Below, piece after piece: positions 41,792 to 49,731 of a DNA stretch of 64,000 bases. The stretch lies in the NCBI GenBank assembly GCA_964460845.1, contig CAYWRZ010000002.1, forward strand, positions 236,599-300,598, read 5' to 3'. The first letter of the stretch is position 1. The number at the start of each line of letters is the position of its first letter. The DNA is from CAYWRZ01 sp964460845 (GTDB lineage Bacteria > Bacteroidota > Bacteroidia > Flavobacteriales_D > UBA2798). The translations under genes were made by a program, and so were the position numbers. Below the pieces are notes generated by a model, which was given only the letters and a program-made list of their open reading frames with translations, was not told the origin of the DNA and ran no database searches.

Positions 41792-43104
41792 TGAGAAAAC
41801 TGGAAAAACCACCGGTAGTAAAAAGTCGCGAATTGGGTCGCATAAACCTGAAATGGTTACTCGACAGTCACCTGCAGGATATTGTACACCATATCAACGA
41901 AGACTATTTATACTGGGACAAGGTAAAATATCAAAAAGCACCCGAGGGCGTTTCTCAGGCAGGGCTTTGGCAGGCGGTGAAACTGAGTCGGGAATTTTAC
42001 GCAAAAGAGATAGGGTTCGGGAACTACAAATTCACTTATAATCTCGGCGATTCTATTCAGCAGACGCTGCATAAATTTGATCTGAATATAGGAGGACACC
42101 TGGGTTCCAGTCACTCGATACCCCAAGCCGATAAGGAACGTTACCTGCTCAATTCCATCATGGAAGAGGCCATCGCTTCGAGCCAAATCGAAGGTGCCGT
42201 CACTACCCGCAAAAAGGCCAAGGAAATGCTTCGGAAAAACGCCCGGCCAAGGAATAAATCGGAGCAGATGATCCTGAATAACTATCTGACTATAAAACAT
42301 ATATTAGAAATAAAAGATCAGCCGCTTACGCACGAAAAGCTACTCGAAGTGCACCGGCTGATAACCCGCGATACGCTCGAGGATCCGGAAGACGAGGGGC
42401 AGTACCGGACAGACAATCAGGTAGAAGTTATTGATGCGACCGACGGGGAAATTGTGCATACTCCGCCTGCACATGGAGAGCTGCCCGAACTAATGGAAGC
42501 GCTTTTCCGTTTTTTTAACGATGAACCGGAAGCACCATTTATTCACCCCATTATCAAAGGCTGTATTCTTCATTTTATGGTAGGGTTTATTCACCCTTTT
42601 GCCGACGGTAACGGGCGTACGGCCCGGGCTCTATTTTACTGGTACCTGCTGCGCAGGGGCTATTGGCTCACCGAATACCTCTCTATTTCCAGGCTAATTG
42701 TACGCAGCAAAAACCAGTACGCCATGGCCTTTGTGTACAGCGAAACCGATGGCAACGACCTGACCTATTTTATCCGCTACAAGCTGAAAACCATGAACCT
42801 GGCTTACCAAAGTTTGCGCGAATACATTACCCGAAAAATGGCCGAGAAAAAACAGTTTTTACAGCTTCAGCAAATCCCGGGGCTTACCGAAAGACAGGCT
42901 GAAATTATACGCTGGCTCGCCGAAGAATCCGACCGGATACTCACGGTAAAAGAGGTCGAAATTACCCTGAACGTATCTAACCAGACCGCACGCACCGATT
43001 TGGAAGAGTTGGTAGAAAAAGGCTTCTTAACCGTCATTCCGGCCGACCGCAAAACCAAAAGGTATGTGCGCAGTAACCATTTTGACCAACTGCTGAAACG
43101 CTGA
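41791..43104 (+). CDS. Fic-family AMP transferase with inhibitory helix and C-terminal winged helix
   Basis: A 437-residue protein with a class II N-terminal inhibitory motif SSQIEG (S130-G135, pattern S/TxxxE G/N), the Fic domain with HPFADGNGRTAR (268-279) and an AMPylation-competent histidine, and a C-terminal winged helix (LTVKEVEITLNVSNQTARTDLEELVEKGFL, about 375-430). Fic enzymes transfer AMP to Tyr/Thr/Ser of a target; the inhibitory Glu134 should block ATP until relieved. The two 39-bp repeats upstream suggest self-regulation through the winged helix. No separate antitoxin is present. Confidence 0.92.
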   Translation: MRKLEKPPVVKSRELGRINLKWLLDSHLQDIVHHINEDYLYWDKVKYQKAPEGVSQAGLWQAVKLSREFYAKEIGFGNYKFTYNLGDSIQQTLHKFDLNIGGHLGSSHSIPQADKERYLLNSIMEEAIASSQIEGAVTTRKKAKEMLRKNARPRNKSEQMILNNYLTIKHILEIKDQPLTHEKLLEVHRLITRDTLEDPEDEGQYRTDNQVEVIDATDGEIVHTPPAHGELPELMEALFRFFNDEPEAPFIHPIIKGCILHFMVGFIHPFADGNGRTARALFYWYLLRRGYWLTEYLSISRLIVRSKNQYAMAFVYSETDGNDLTYFIRYKLKTMNLAYQSLREYITRKMAEKKQFLQLQQIPGLTERQAEIIRWLAEESDRILTVKEVEITLNVSNQTARTDLEELVEKGFLTVIPADRKTKRYVRSNHFDQLLKR

Positions 43105-43125
43105 TTGCTTATCTTTACTTCGCTT

Positions 43126-43767
43126 ATGACCAAAAAAGAAAAAGTCGGTTTCGTGATCGACACGCTCGAGAAGCTTTATCCGAATCCGCCGATACCGCTC
43201 GACCATAGCGATGCCTATACCTTACTGATTGCCGTGCTGCTTTCGGCCCAATGTACCGACGTACGGGTAAATCAGGTTACGCCCCTGCTGTTCAAAAAAG
43301 CGCATACTCCGCAACGTATGGTGAAGCTCGAGGTAGATGAAATAAGGGAAATTATCCGTCCCTGCGGACTCTCGCCTGCCAAATCGAAAGCCATACATCG
43401 CTTGTCGGAGCTGCTGCTCGAACAGCACGGAGGCGAGGTACCTCATACTTTTGAAGAGCTGGAAAAGCTACCCGGCGTAGGCCATAAAACGGCTTCGGTG
43501 GTTATGTGTCAGGCTTTTGGTGTACCGGCTTTCCCGGTCGATACGCATATTCACCGGCTTATTTGGCGCTGGGGATTGTCTAACGGCAAAAACGTAGCAC
43601 AGACGGAAAAAGACTGCAAACGCCTGTTTCCTGAAGAAAAATGGAACAAGCTGCACCTGCAGATCATCTATTTCGGACGCGAATACTGTCCGGCCCGGGG
43701 CCATAAACCTGAGCAATGCCCTATCTGCTCGCAGATAGCGCGGAAAGAAGTGTGGGGTACTTCATAA
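43126..43767 (+). CDS. nth: endonuclease III (base-excision DNA glycosylase/AP lyase)
   Basis: Removes oxidised pyrimidines. The 213-residue protein has the helix-hairpin-helix LPGVGHKTASVVMCQAFGVP with catalytic lysine, and catalytic aspartate in FPVDTHIHRLIWR. The C-terminal Fe-S loop reads YCPARGHKPEQCPICSQIARK: three cysteines with spacing Cx9CxxC and no fourth cysteine where E. coli has Cx6Cx2Cx5C, so the cluster may be altered or absent. The start is ATG MTKKEKVG. It lies 21 bp after fic on the same strand. Confidence 0.93.
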   Translation: MTKKEKVGFVIDTLEKLYPNPPIPLDHSDAYTLLIAVLLSAQCTDVRVNQVTPLLFKKAHTPQRMVKLEVDEIREIIRPCGLSPAKSKAIHRLSELLLEQHGGEVPHTFEELEKLPGVGHKTASVVMCQAFGVPAFPVDTHIHRLIWRWGLSNGKNVAQTEKDCKRLFPEEKWNKLHLQIIYFGREYCPARGHKPEQCPICSQIARKEVWGTS

Positions 43768-43802
43768 AAAAACCCCTGTCGCCATTGCTGGCCACAGGGG
43801 GT
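43765..43802 (-). terminator. Rho-independent terminator for the minus-strand 71-residue gene
   Basis: Read on the minus strand, ACCCCCTGT pairs with ACAGGGGT (inner GGCCAGCAATGGC adds further stem), followed by a seven-T tract. It falls just after the nth stop and ends the sigma-factor side transcript. Confidence 0.8.
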
Positions 43803-43820
43803 ACTTGCACCTGTTTCGCC

Positions 43821-44036
43821 TCAGTTGAGTACCGTGATAATCTGCTTCACGGTATCAGACTGTTTTACCACAAGCGAACGCGAATAATTCAGTAAGCTTT
43901 GTACCACACCCTGGCTTGGAGATTCCAGCGGTAGGGCTAAGCAATTCGTATCTTCTTCAAATCGGGGCAACTCGGGTGAATCTTCAGGGTTCGGCGCGGG
44001 AGATACAGTGTTGAAAAGAGTAAAGTGTTGCTTCAT
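43821..44036 (-). CDS. small 71-residue cytoplasmic protein
   Basis: A short protein ending LLNYSRSLVVKQSDTVKQIITVLN, with a Pro/Glu-rich N-terminus (NTVSPAPNPEDSPELPRFEED). The C-terminal pattern is like a small protein often found near this phylum's sigma factor. It is bracketed by the sigma-factor gene (69 bp upstream) and a terminator that matches its strand, which supports expression. Function unknown. Confidence 0.6.
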   Translation of the reverse strand: MKQHFTLFNTVSPAPNPEDSPELPRFEEDTNCLALPLESPSQGVVQSLLNYSRSLVVKQSDTVKQIITVLN

Positions 44037-44105
44037 AGGCTTTATACGGTGGTTATAGCTTAATAACGCCAGTATAAAACCTTTATTGTATCTTTTCTAA
44101 CTGAT

Positions 44106-44693
44106 TTACGCCGAAAGCACGATATCTTTTTCTTCCACCATTTTACGCAAGTTGATCAGCGCGTACCGCATACGCCCCAGCGCGGTATTGATACTTACGT
44201 TGGTAGATTCGGCTATCTCCTTGAAGCTCATGTCGGAATAATGCCGCATCATCACCACTTCCCGCTGCTCGGCGGGCAGGTAATCTACCAATCGCCTTAC
44301 ATCTTTGAGTATCTGATCGTTAATTAGCTGATCCTGTACATTATAGTCGAGTATGCGCAGGTTGCCAAAAATGTCGTGATCCTCGTTACGAGGCTCTACT
44401 GTAGGCATCTTGGCATTGCGACGAAAGGTATCGATGATCAGGTTGTGTGCTATCCGCATCACCCAGGGCAGAAACTTGCCTTCATCGTTATAGCGCCCTG
44501 TTCTCAAGGTGTTTATAACTTTCACGAAAGCATCCTGAAAAATGTCTTCGGCCAATTGCCGGTCTTTGACCATAAACCTGATGTAGGTAAAAACCCTGTC
44601 CTGATAGCGGGTCATCAGTGCCTCAAAGGCTTTCTCATTGCCATTGACATACTCACGCACTAACTGCGTATCTCCAAGCGAGTGTAACTGCAT
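44106..44693 (-). CDS. RNA polymerase sigma factor, ECF-like
   Basis: A 195-residue sigma-70 protein with region 2 (KAFEALMTRYQDRVFTYIRFMVKDRQLAEDIFQDAFVKVI, then FLPWVMRIAHNLIIDTFRR) and region 4 (VDYLPAEQREVVMMRHYSDMSFKEIAESTNVSINTALGRMRYALINLRK). It is the compact, widely conserved Bacteroidota type. Start: the ATG giving MQLHSLGDTQ, fixed by an adjacent GGGAGG ribosome-binding site; the frame extends upstream but without family match. TATCTTCG in the upstream spacer fits a -7 element. No anti-sigma gene follows directly. Confidence 0.93.
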   Translation of the reverse strand: MQLHSLGDTQLVREYVNGNEKAFEALMTRYQDRVFTYIRFMVKDRQLAEDIFQDAFVKVINTLRTGRYNDEGKFLPWVMRIAHNLIIDTFRRNAKMPTVEPRNEDHDIFGNLRILDYNVQDQLINDQILKDVRRLVDYLPAEQREVVMMRHYSDMSFKEIAESTNVSINTALGRMRYALINLRKMVEEKDIVLSA

Positions 44694-44697
44694 AATT

Positions 44698-44703
44698 CCT
44701 CCC
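44698..44703 (-). promoter_or_regulatory. canonical Shine-Dalgarno site of the sigma-factor gene
   Basis: GGGAGG lies 4 nt before the ATG on the minus strand. Strong Shine-Dalgarno sites are rare in Bacteroidota; this one decides the start and implies high or controlled translation. Confidence 0.75.
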
Positions 44704-44918
44704 TTTTTAGGTTCCGGTTTAGTTGCTGGACTGGAAAAAGAGTAGAAATTATGCGATAGGTACTTGGTTTTGGGTGTGGTGTAAGAAAGACGAAGATAAC
44801 AAATAAAAGTTGTTTGCCACCTTTTAACCAAATTTAACTTTTCTTACAGAAATCTGCAACCTGTCTGAAAGTGGAACTGCTGCATTTTAGGGAAAGGCCG
44901 AGATCAATGGGTAAACGG

Positions 44919-45470
44919 CTATTCGACTATCTCCTGACGGATAATTCGCTCTATCATTTGGTCGTACGTAAGCGAATCAACGGTTTCAAGCCTTACACGG
45001 GCATCGTTCACCAAATTGGTGTCTTTTACGGTTTGCACCACACGGTTGTAATAAAACGCCGCTTCTTCACGACGGTTCAAATCTGCATCGAGGGTAGTAG
45101 CCAGCAGAAAAACGACCAAATCTTTGCCTTTGTAGTCGGGATATTTCTCTAAAATTTTACGGTAATTATCGACCCGCAAATCATAACGCCCCAAGGCTCG
45201 CGCTACATCGGCCGCCAAAAAGAGATACTTAGGAGTTTCGGGCGCATCGGGAAATTTTTCGGCGTATTCCTGGTAAAGGCCCACCATTCGCGCGGCTTTG
45301 TCTTCATTGAGCTCCTGCTGCTCGTTAAACAACGAATCTTGCAGCGATGCAATGGCTTCCGACAAGCGTTCCTGCTCGGTTTTAGGCGCTTTCTTTTCTC
45401 CGCAGGAAACTGTGGCTAAGAGCAGCAACAGCAGCATACCTGTAAATCCATTTTTCATTTTCCGATTCAT
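44919..45470 (-). CDS. TPR lipoprotein
   Basis: A 183-residue lipoprotein: signal with lipobox LLLLLLATVSCGEKK, then helical repeats (AARMVGLYQEYAEKFPDAPETPKYLFLAADVARALGRYD) resembling TPR/BamD-like units. Start MNRKMKNGFTGM gives a good signal; a TTG two codons upstream is less likely. It sits 17 bp downstream of def and probably shares its transcript. Role unknown, periplasmic side of the inner or outer membrane. Confidence 0.82.
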   Translation of the reverse strand: MNRKMKNGFTGMLLLLLLATVSCGEKKAPKTEQERLSEAIASLQDSLFNEQQELNEDKAARMVGLYQEYAEKFPDAPETPKYLFLAADVARALGRYDLRVDNYRKILEKYPDYKGKDLVVFLLATTLDADLNRREEAAFYYNRVVQTVKDTNLVNDARVRLETVDSLTYDQMIERIIRQEIVE

Positions 45471-45487
45471 TTTCAAGTTATTCGGGG

Positions 45488-46063
45488 TCAGCGACTACGC
45501 TGAAAACGCATTTTATAACCGGCATCGACACTGCCTTTCGAAATTTCTTCCAGCTTACGCTTGAGCAAACGTTTACGCAAAGGCGCTATTTTATCGGTAA
45601 ACAATACCCCTTCGATGTGATCGTACTCGTGCTGTATGATGCGGGCTGCATAACCTTCGTAGGTCTCTTCATACTTGTTGAACTGCTCGTCGTAATAGGT
45701 AATGCGGATGGTTTCGGGACGAAATACTTCTTCGCGCACGGTCGGAATGCTGAGGCAACCCTCGTTAAAGCCCCATTCTTCACCGGTTTCTTCATGAATC
45801 TGCGCATTGATGAATACTTTCTTAAAAGTGCGCAAAAACTGCGATTCTTCATCGTCGTCGTCATCGGCAAAAGAAGCCGCATCTATCACGAACAGACGTA
45901 TGGCTTTCCCAATCTGCGGAGCGGCCAGCCCTACCCCATTGGCCTCGTACATGGTCTCGAACATATCGGCGATAAGTCCTTCAAGCCCCGGGTAATCGGG
46001 AGCGATGGACTCAGCTTTTTTCCGCAACACGGGATCGCCATAGGCCACAATGGGTAAAATCAT
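45488..46063 (-). CDS. def: peptide deformylase
   Basis: Removes the N-formyl group from nascent proteins. The 191-residue protein has all three motifs: GVGLAAPQIG (43-52), EGCLSIP with metal ligand C103, and QHEYDHIEG with H145, E146 and H149. An Asp-rich insertion (FADDDDDEES) follows the first motif. The start is ATG MILPIVAYGDP; a longer in-frame extension is rejected because it reaches into the spacer before the sugar-dehydratase gene. Fits type I PDF. Confidence 0.95.
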   Translation of the reverse strand: MILPIVAYGDPVLRKKAESIAPDYPGLEGLIADMFETMYEANGVGLAAPQIGKAIRLFVIDAASFADDDDDEESQFLRTFKKVFINAQIHEETGEEWGFNEGCLSIPTVREEVFRPETIRITYYDEQFNKYEETYEGYAARIIQHEYDHIEGVLFTDKIAPLRKRLLKRKLEEISKGSVDAGYKMRFQRSR

Positions 46064-46106
46064 AATTCGGGTATGGTTGAAAAAATCGGAGCAAATATAC
46101 AAATTC

Positions 46107-48005
46107 TTACTGCGCGTCGGCCTCGGTCCTGTCTGTATCCAGCGCCGAAAAAACGGAATTATTACTAACAAACTCCGGCACAATCTGCTTCATCTTTTGT
46201 ACAATAAGCTTGTTGTTTTGGGTGAGAAACAAGGCTGTCAGCTCGGTTACGGCCTGCGCCACCGACTCGGGCTCATATTCCCGCACACGGGCAATCAGTA
46301 TCTGCGGATGATGCGTGGGAATGGTATTTTCCTTGTCGCTCAGCACTTCTTCGTAAAGCTTTTCTCCCGGCCGCAAGCCGGTTATTTTCACCTGAATATC
46401 TTTCTCGGGCTCAAATCCCGAAAGGCGTATCATCTGGTATGCCAGGTCAATAATGCGCACCGACTTGCCCATGTCGAACACAAATATTTCTCCACCCTTG
46501 CCCATCGCTCCGGCTTCGAGCACCAACTGGCAGGCTTCGGGGATGGTCATAAAAAAACGGCTTACCTCGGGATGCGTCACGGTAAGGGGGCCGCCATTTT
46601 CTATCTGCCGCCGGAACAGCGGAATAACCGATCCGTTAGAGCCCAGCACATTGCCGAAGCGCGTGGTAATAAAACGCGTACTACCCCGAGTATTGGCAGT
46701 TTGCGCATAAATTTCGGCCACCCGTTTGGAAGCCCCCATCACGCTGGTCGGATTAACCGCTTTGTCGGTGCTGATCATGACAAAACGCTGCACTTCGTAT
46801 TTCACGGAAAGATCGACCAGAATGCGGGTTCCACCCACATTGGTACTCACTGCTTCGGAAGGATTGGCTTCCATAAGCGGTACGTGCTTGTAAGCCGCCG
46901 CATGAAAAACCACTTCGGGCCGGAAATGCGAAAACAGCCGTTCCATACGATCGGCCCGTGTAATATCGCCCACTACGGTTTCGCAAGCGGTAAATAATCC
47001 GGCGGTCTCCATTTCCATCTGGAAATCGTACAAACCCGATTCGGCCTGATCGAGCAGAATAAGCCGTTGGGGAGAAAAGCGCACCAACTGACGCACCAGC
47101 TCACTGCCTATTGAACCGGCAGCTCCGGTAACGAGAATCGTTTTTCCATGAAAAGCTTCTCCGGTAAGGGTTTCGTCTAAACGAATAGGTTTGCGTCCCA
47201 GCAGATCTTCAATTTTCACTTTGCGTATCTGCCTGAAACTGAGCTGCCCGTTGATCCAGCGTTGCACGGGAGGCACGGTCATTACCTCGACATGGTGGCG
47301 CAGGCACACTTCTACCACCTGCTGCTTTTGCTCACTGTCGGGATTCAGCATGGCTACCACCACCTGCTGTACCTTGTGCTGGGTAAGCAGCTCTTCGAGC
47401 TTCGAGCTGGGATAAATGGGTACTCCTTCGAGCGATTTGCCCGCTTTTTGCCGATTGTCGTCAATAAAAGCAATAACGCGCACTCTTGATCCGGCGTCGC
47501 GATCGAGCGTGCGTTTGGCGATAAGCCCCATCTCTCCGGCACCGTATATGATACTGTTTTCTTTTTCTCTCGAAGGATTAACCTGTTCGCTATAAAGCAG
47601 CTTGACCGTTATTCTGAAAAAATTCATCAGGAAAATGGTCAGCAAATAATCCATTACGAGAATGGAAATAGGCAGGAAAAAATAACCGTCTATCGCATAA
47701 CGTACGGGTTGCAAGGCTGCAAAAATAAGGCTACCGGCCGTGACCGCCAGAAAAATACGCCGCGAATCGTGCGTGCTTGTATAACGCACAATACCGTTAT
47801 GGGTACGTCCGAAATAAAAGGTAAGCGCTCTGACGAGAAGAAAAACGGGAAGCGAATATTTAAGGATGTCCCACTCGCGCGCGAGCGGAAAAGCCATAAA
47901 GTCGAAACGAATAAGGTAAGCCAGCGCCAGTGAAAAAACGCTGATCCCCATATCGATGAGGAAAATTACCCAACGGGGTGTCGTTTTTTCGGGGATGAGT
48001 ATCAT
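46107..48005 (-). CDS. membrane nucleotide-sugar 4,6-dehydratase (WbpM/PglF/CapD type)
   Basis: A 632-residue protein with four N-terminal membrane helices (to about residue 140), a Rossmann CoA-binding-like domain (NSIIYGAGEMGLIAKRTLDR) and a C-terminal extended SDR with NAD motif TGAAGSIGSELVRQL. The catalytic Tyr of the YxxxK pair is replaced by Met (MGASKR), the hallmark of UDP-GlcNAc C4/C6-dehydratases such as PglF and WbpM. It makes a precursor of deoxyaminosugars for surface polysaccharide or glycoprotein. No glycosyltransferases adjoin it. Confidence 0.92.
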   Translation of the reverse strand: MILIPEKTTPRWVIFLIDMGISVFSLALAYLIRFDFMAFPLAREWDILKYSLPVFLLVRALTFYFGRTHNGIVRYTSTHDSRRIFLAVTAGSLIFAALQPVRYAIDGYFFLPISILVMDYLLTIFLMNFFRITVKLLYSEQVNPSREKENSIIYGAGEMGLIAKRTLDRDAGSRVRVIAFIDDNRQKAGKSLEGVPIYPSSKLEELLTQHKVQQVVVAMLNPDSEQKQQVVEVCLRHHVEVMTVPPVQRWINGQLSFRQIRKVKIEDLLGRKPIRLDETLTGEAFHGKTILVTGAAGSIGSELVRQLVRFSPQRLILLDQAESGLYDFQMEMETAGLFTACETVVGDITRADRMERLFSHFRPEVVFHAAAYKHVPLMEANPSEAVSTNVGGTRILVDLSVKYEVQRFVMISTDKAVNPTSVMGASKRVAEIYAQTANTRGSTRFITTRFGNVLGSNGSVIPLFRRQIENGGPLTVTHPEVSRFFMTIPEACQLVLEAGAMGKGGEIFVFDMGKSVRIIDLAYQMIRLSGFEPEKDIQVKITGLRPGEKLYEEVLSDKENTIPTHHPQILIARVREYEPESVAQAVTELTALFLTQNNKLIVQKMKQIVPEFVSNNSVFSALDTDRTEADAQ

Positions 48006-48085
48006 AAAAAGCTGAGCAAAGATACAAGTTTCTCGCTGTGCAAACGGATTACTGTCGGGTTAGGGCAAAACGACCACTGTGTTCG

Positions 48086-49585
48086 TTAAAAATGCTGGAG
48101 CGGTGTGCAGACCCCGTCCACACAACTGAAACACTTGAGCTTGTCTTTAAATACCGACGATTTGAACACCGATTTGTTGAGCAGCATACGCACACATTCC
48201 TGCACTCCTTCGATAATGGAAGGATGCGGGTGAATCATTTCGGCTAACTCTTCTACCCCTTTGCCCATCTTGATAAGCAAGGCGCAGGCCTGTATAGCGC
48301 TGGAAGCGTGTTCGCCGATGGCACGCATACCCAGTACACGCATTTCTTCGTCGTTGGTGGTAATAATTTTAAAGAATCCCTGCGTTTTACGCATGGCAAT
48401 GGCCCGGGCAATAATGGAATAATCCACTTTGGCTACTTTCACAGGAAGCCCCTGCTCATGGCAGGTCTTTTCATTCATGCCTACCGCCGCCACTTCGGGA
48501 TAGAGGAACATGATGGTACAAATATTATCGTAAGACAACGGTCCCGCTTTTTCGTCGCCCCATACAATTTTCTCTACGGCATGGCGACCTTCCAGCTCAC
48601 CGACATTGACTAATTGAATGCGGCCCGACACATCGCCCACCGCATAGATATGCGGCACGTTGGTACGGGTATCGATCTCGCCGATATGGATGCCGCGCTG
48701 GCTCATGCTGACACCGGCTTTTTCCAATCCCAGGTTCTCGACATTAGGCATACGACCGATAGCTAACATGGCTTTTTCGACCCGTATTACCTCGCGCGAA
48801 CCGTCGGGATAAGACAGCTCATACTCCACTTCGCCTTCTTTTTTTTCGAGTCGCTCAAGGCGGGCGTTATGGTGAATGGTCACCCCTTTTTCTTCGAGAT
48901 TACGCGCTACCAGCTCGGAAATATCTTCGTCTTCAAAAGGCAGGATACGATCGGCACGGTCTATAAGGTGCACTTTGGTTTTGCCAAAATTGGAGAAAAT
49001 GGTGGCAAATTCGCAGCCGATAATGCCGGCACCTACAATTACAAGGCTTTTGGGATAATCCTGAATATGATGAATGCCATCGCTGGTCAGGATCACCTTT
49101 TCATCAACTTCCACATTGGGCAGCGTACGCGGACGGCTTCCCGTAGCGAGAATGATGTGATCGGCCGATACGATTTTCTCTTCTTCCTCCTCTTTACGGA
49201 TAAGAATTTCGTGCGGACCGATCAGCGAGGCGTCTCCTCTTTCATAAAAGAACACCCGGTTTTCGGCCTCGGTCTGTAAAAGCTTAATGTGGCAGGAATA
49301 CTGGAATTTACGATCAAAAATAGCTTCGTTCATGGTGCGCTGCACCTCTTCCCAACTGATTTCAAAGCGCTGACGCCCCACCGAAGCGATGGTATCGTTG
49401 ACGGTCGATACTTTTTCGGCTAACTCCCACATGGTTTTAGACGACAGGGCGCCGTCGTAGATCCCGTAGCCCCCCACTCGATTTTTTTCGATGAGCAGCA
49501 CCTTCAGGCCGAAGTCAATGGCACGCATAGCCGCCGCATAACCGGCCGGACCACCGCCAATGACGCAAATATCATAGTGTTCCAT
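48086..49585 (-). CDS. dihydrolipoamide-dehydrogenase-like flavoprotein lacking the redox cysteines
   Basis: A 499-residue FAD/NAD(P) pyridine-nucleotide-disulfide oxidoreductase: GGGPAGYAAAMRA (10-22), SLVIVGAGIIGCEFATIF and IYAVGDVSGR. Where homologues have CxxxxC (GGTCLNxGCIPSK), residues 38-51 read GGYGIYDGALSSKT, with no cysteine. The C-terminal dimer segment HPHPSIIEG is kept. It ends in CFSCVDGVCTPLQHF, an added Cys-rich tail (C485, C488, C493). Likely a transhydrogenase- or diaphorase-type oxidoreductase, possibly with the tail cysteines as electron acceptor; this is inference. Confidence 0.87.
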   Translation of the reverse strand: MEHYDICVIGGGPAGYAAAMRAIDFGLKVLLIEKNRVGGYGIYDGALSSKTMWELAEKVSTVNDTIASVGRQRFEISWEEVQRTMNEAIFDRKFQYSCHIKLLQTEAENRVFFYERGDASLIGPHEILIRKEEEEEKIVSADHIILATGSRPRTLPNVEVDEKVILTSDGIHHIQDYPKSLVIVGAGIIGCEFATIFSNFGKTKVHLIDRADRILPFEDEDISELVARNLEEKGVTIHHNARLERLEKKEGEVEYELSYPDGSREVIRVEKAMLAIGRMPNVENLGLEKAGVSMSQRGIHIGEIDTRTNVPHIYAVGDVSGRIQLVNVGELEGRHAVEKIVWGDEKAGPLSYDNICTIMFLYPEVAAVGMNEKTCHEQGLPVKVAKVDYSIIARAIAMRKTQGFFKIITTNDEEMRVLGMRAIGEHASSAIQACALLIKMGKGVEELAEMIHPHPSIIEGVQECVRMLLNKSVFKSSVFKDKLKCFSCVDGVCTPLQHF

Positions 49586-49731
49586 CCACCTCCCGTATCA
49601 GATTTTAGAGGGTGAAAATTACTAATTATCCCCGAATCATTGCGGTCGTTGACGAAAATCAGTTAAAAGACAGTACAATTCCTCTTTCGCAGGGAATCAG
49701 CAATACGGAAATGGGCTACCTTTACCGCGTT

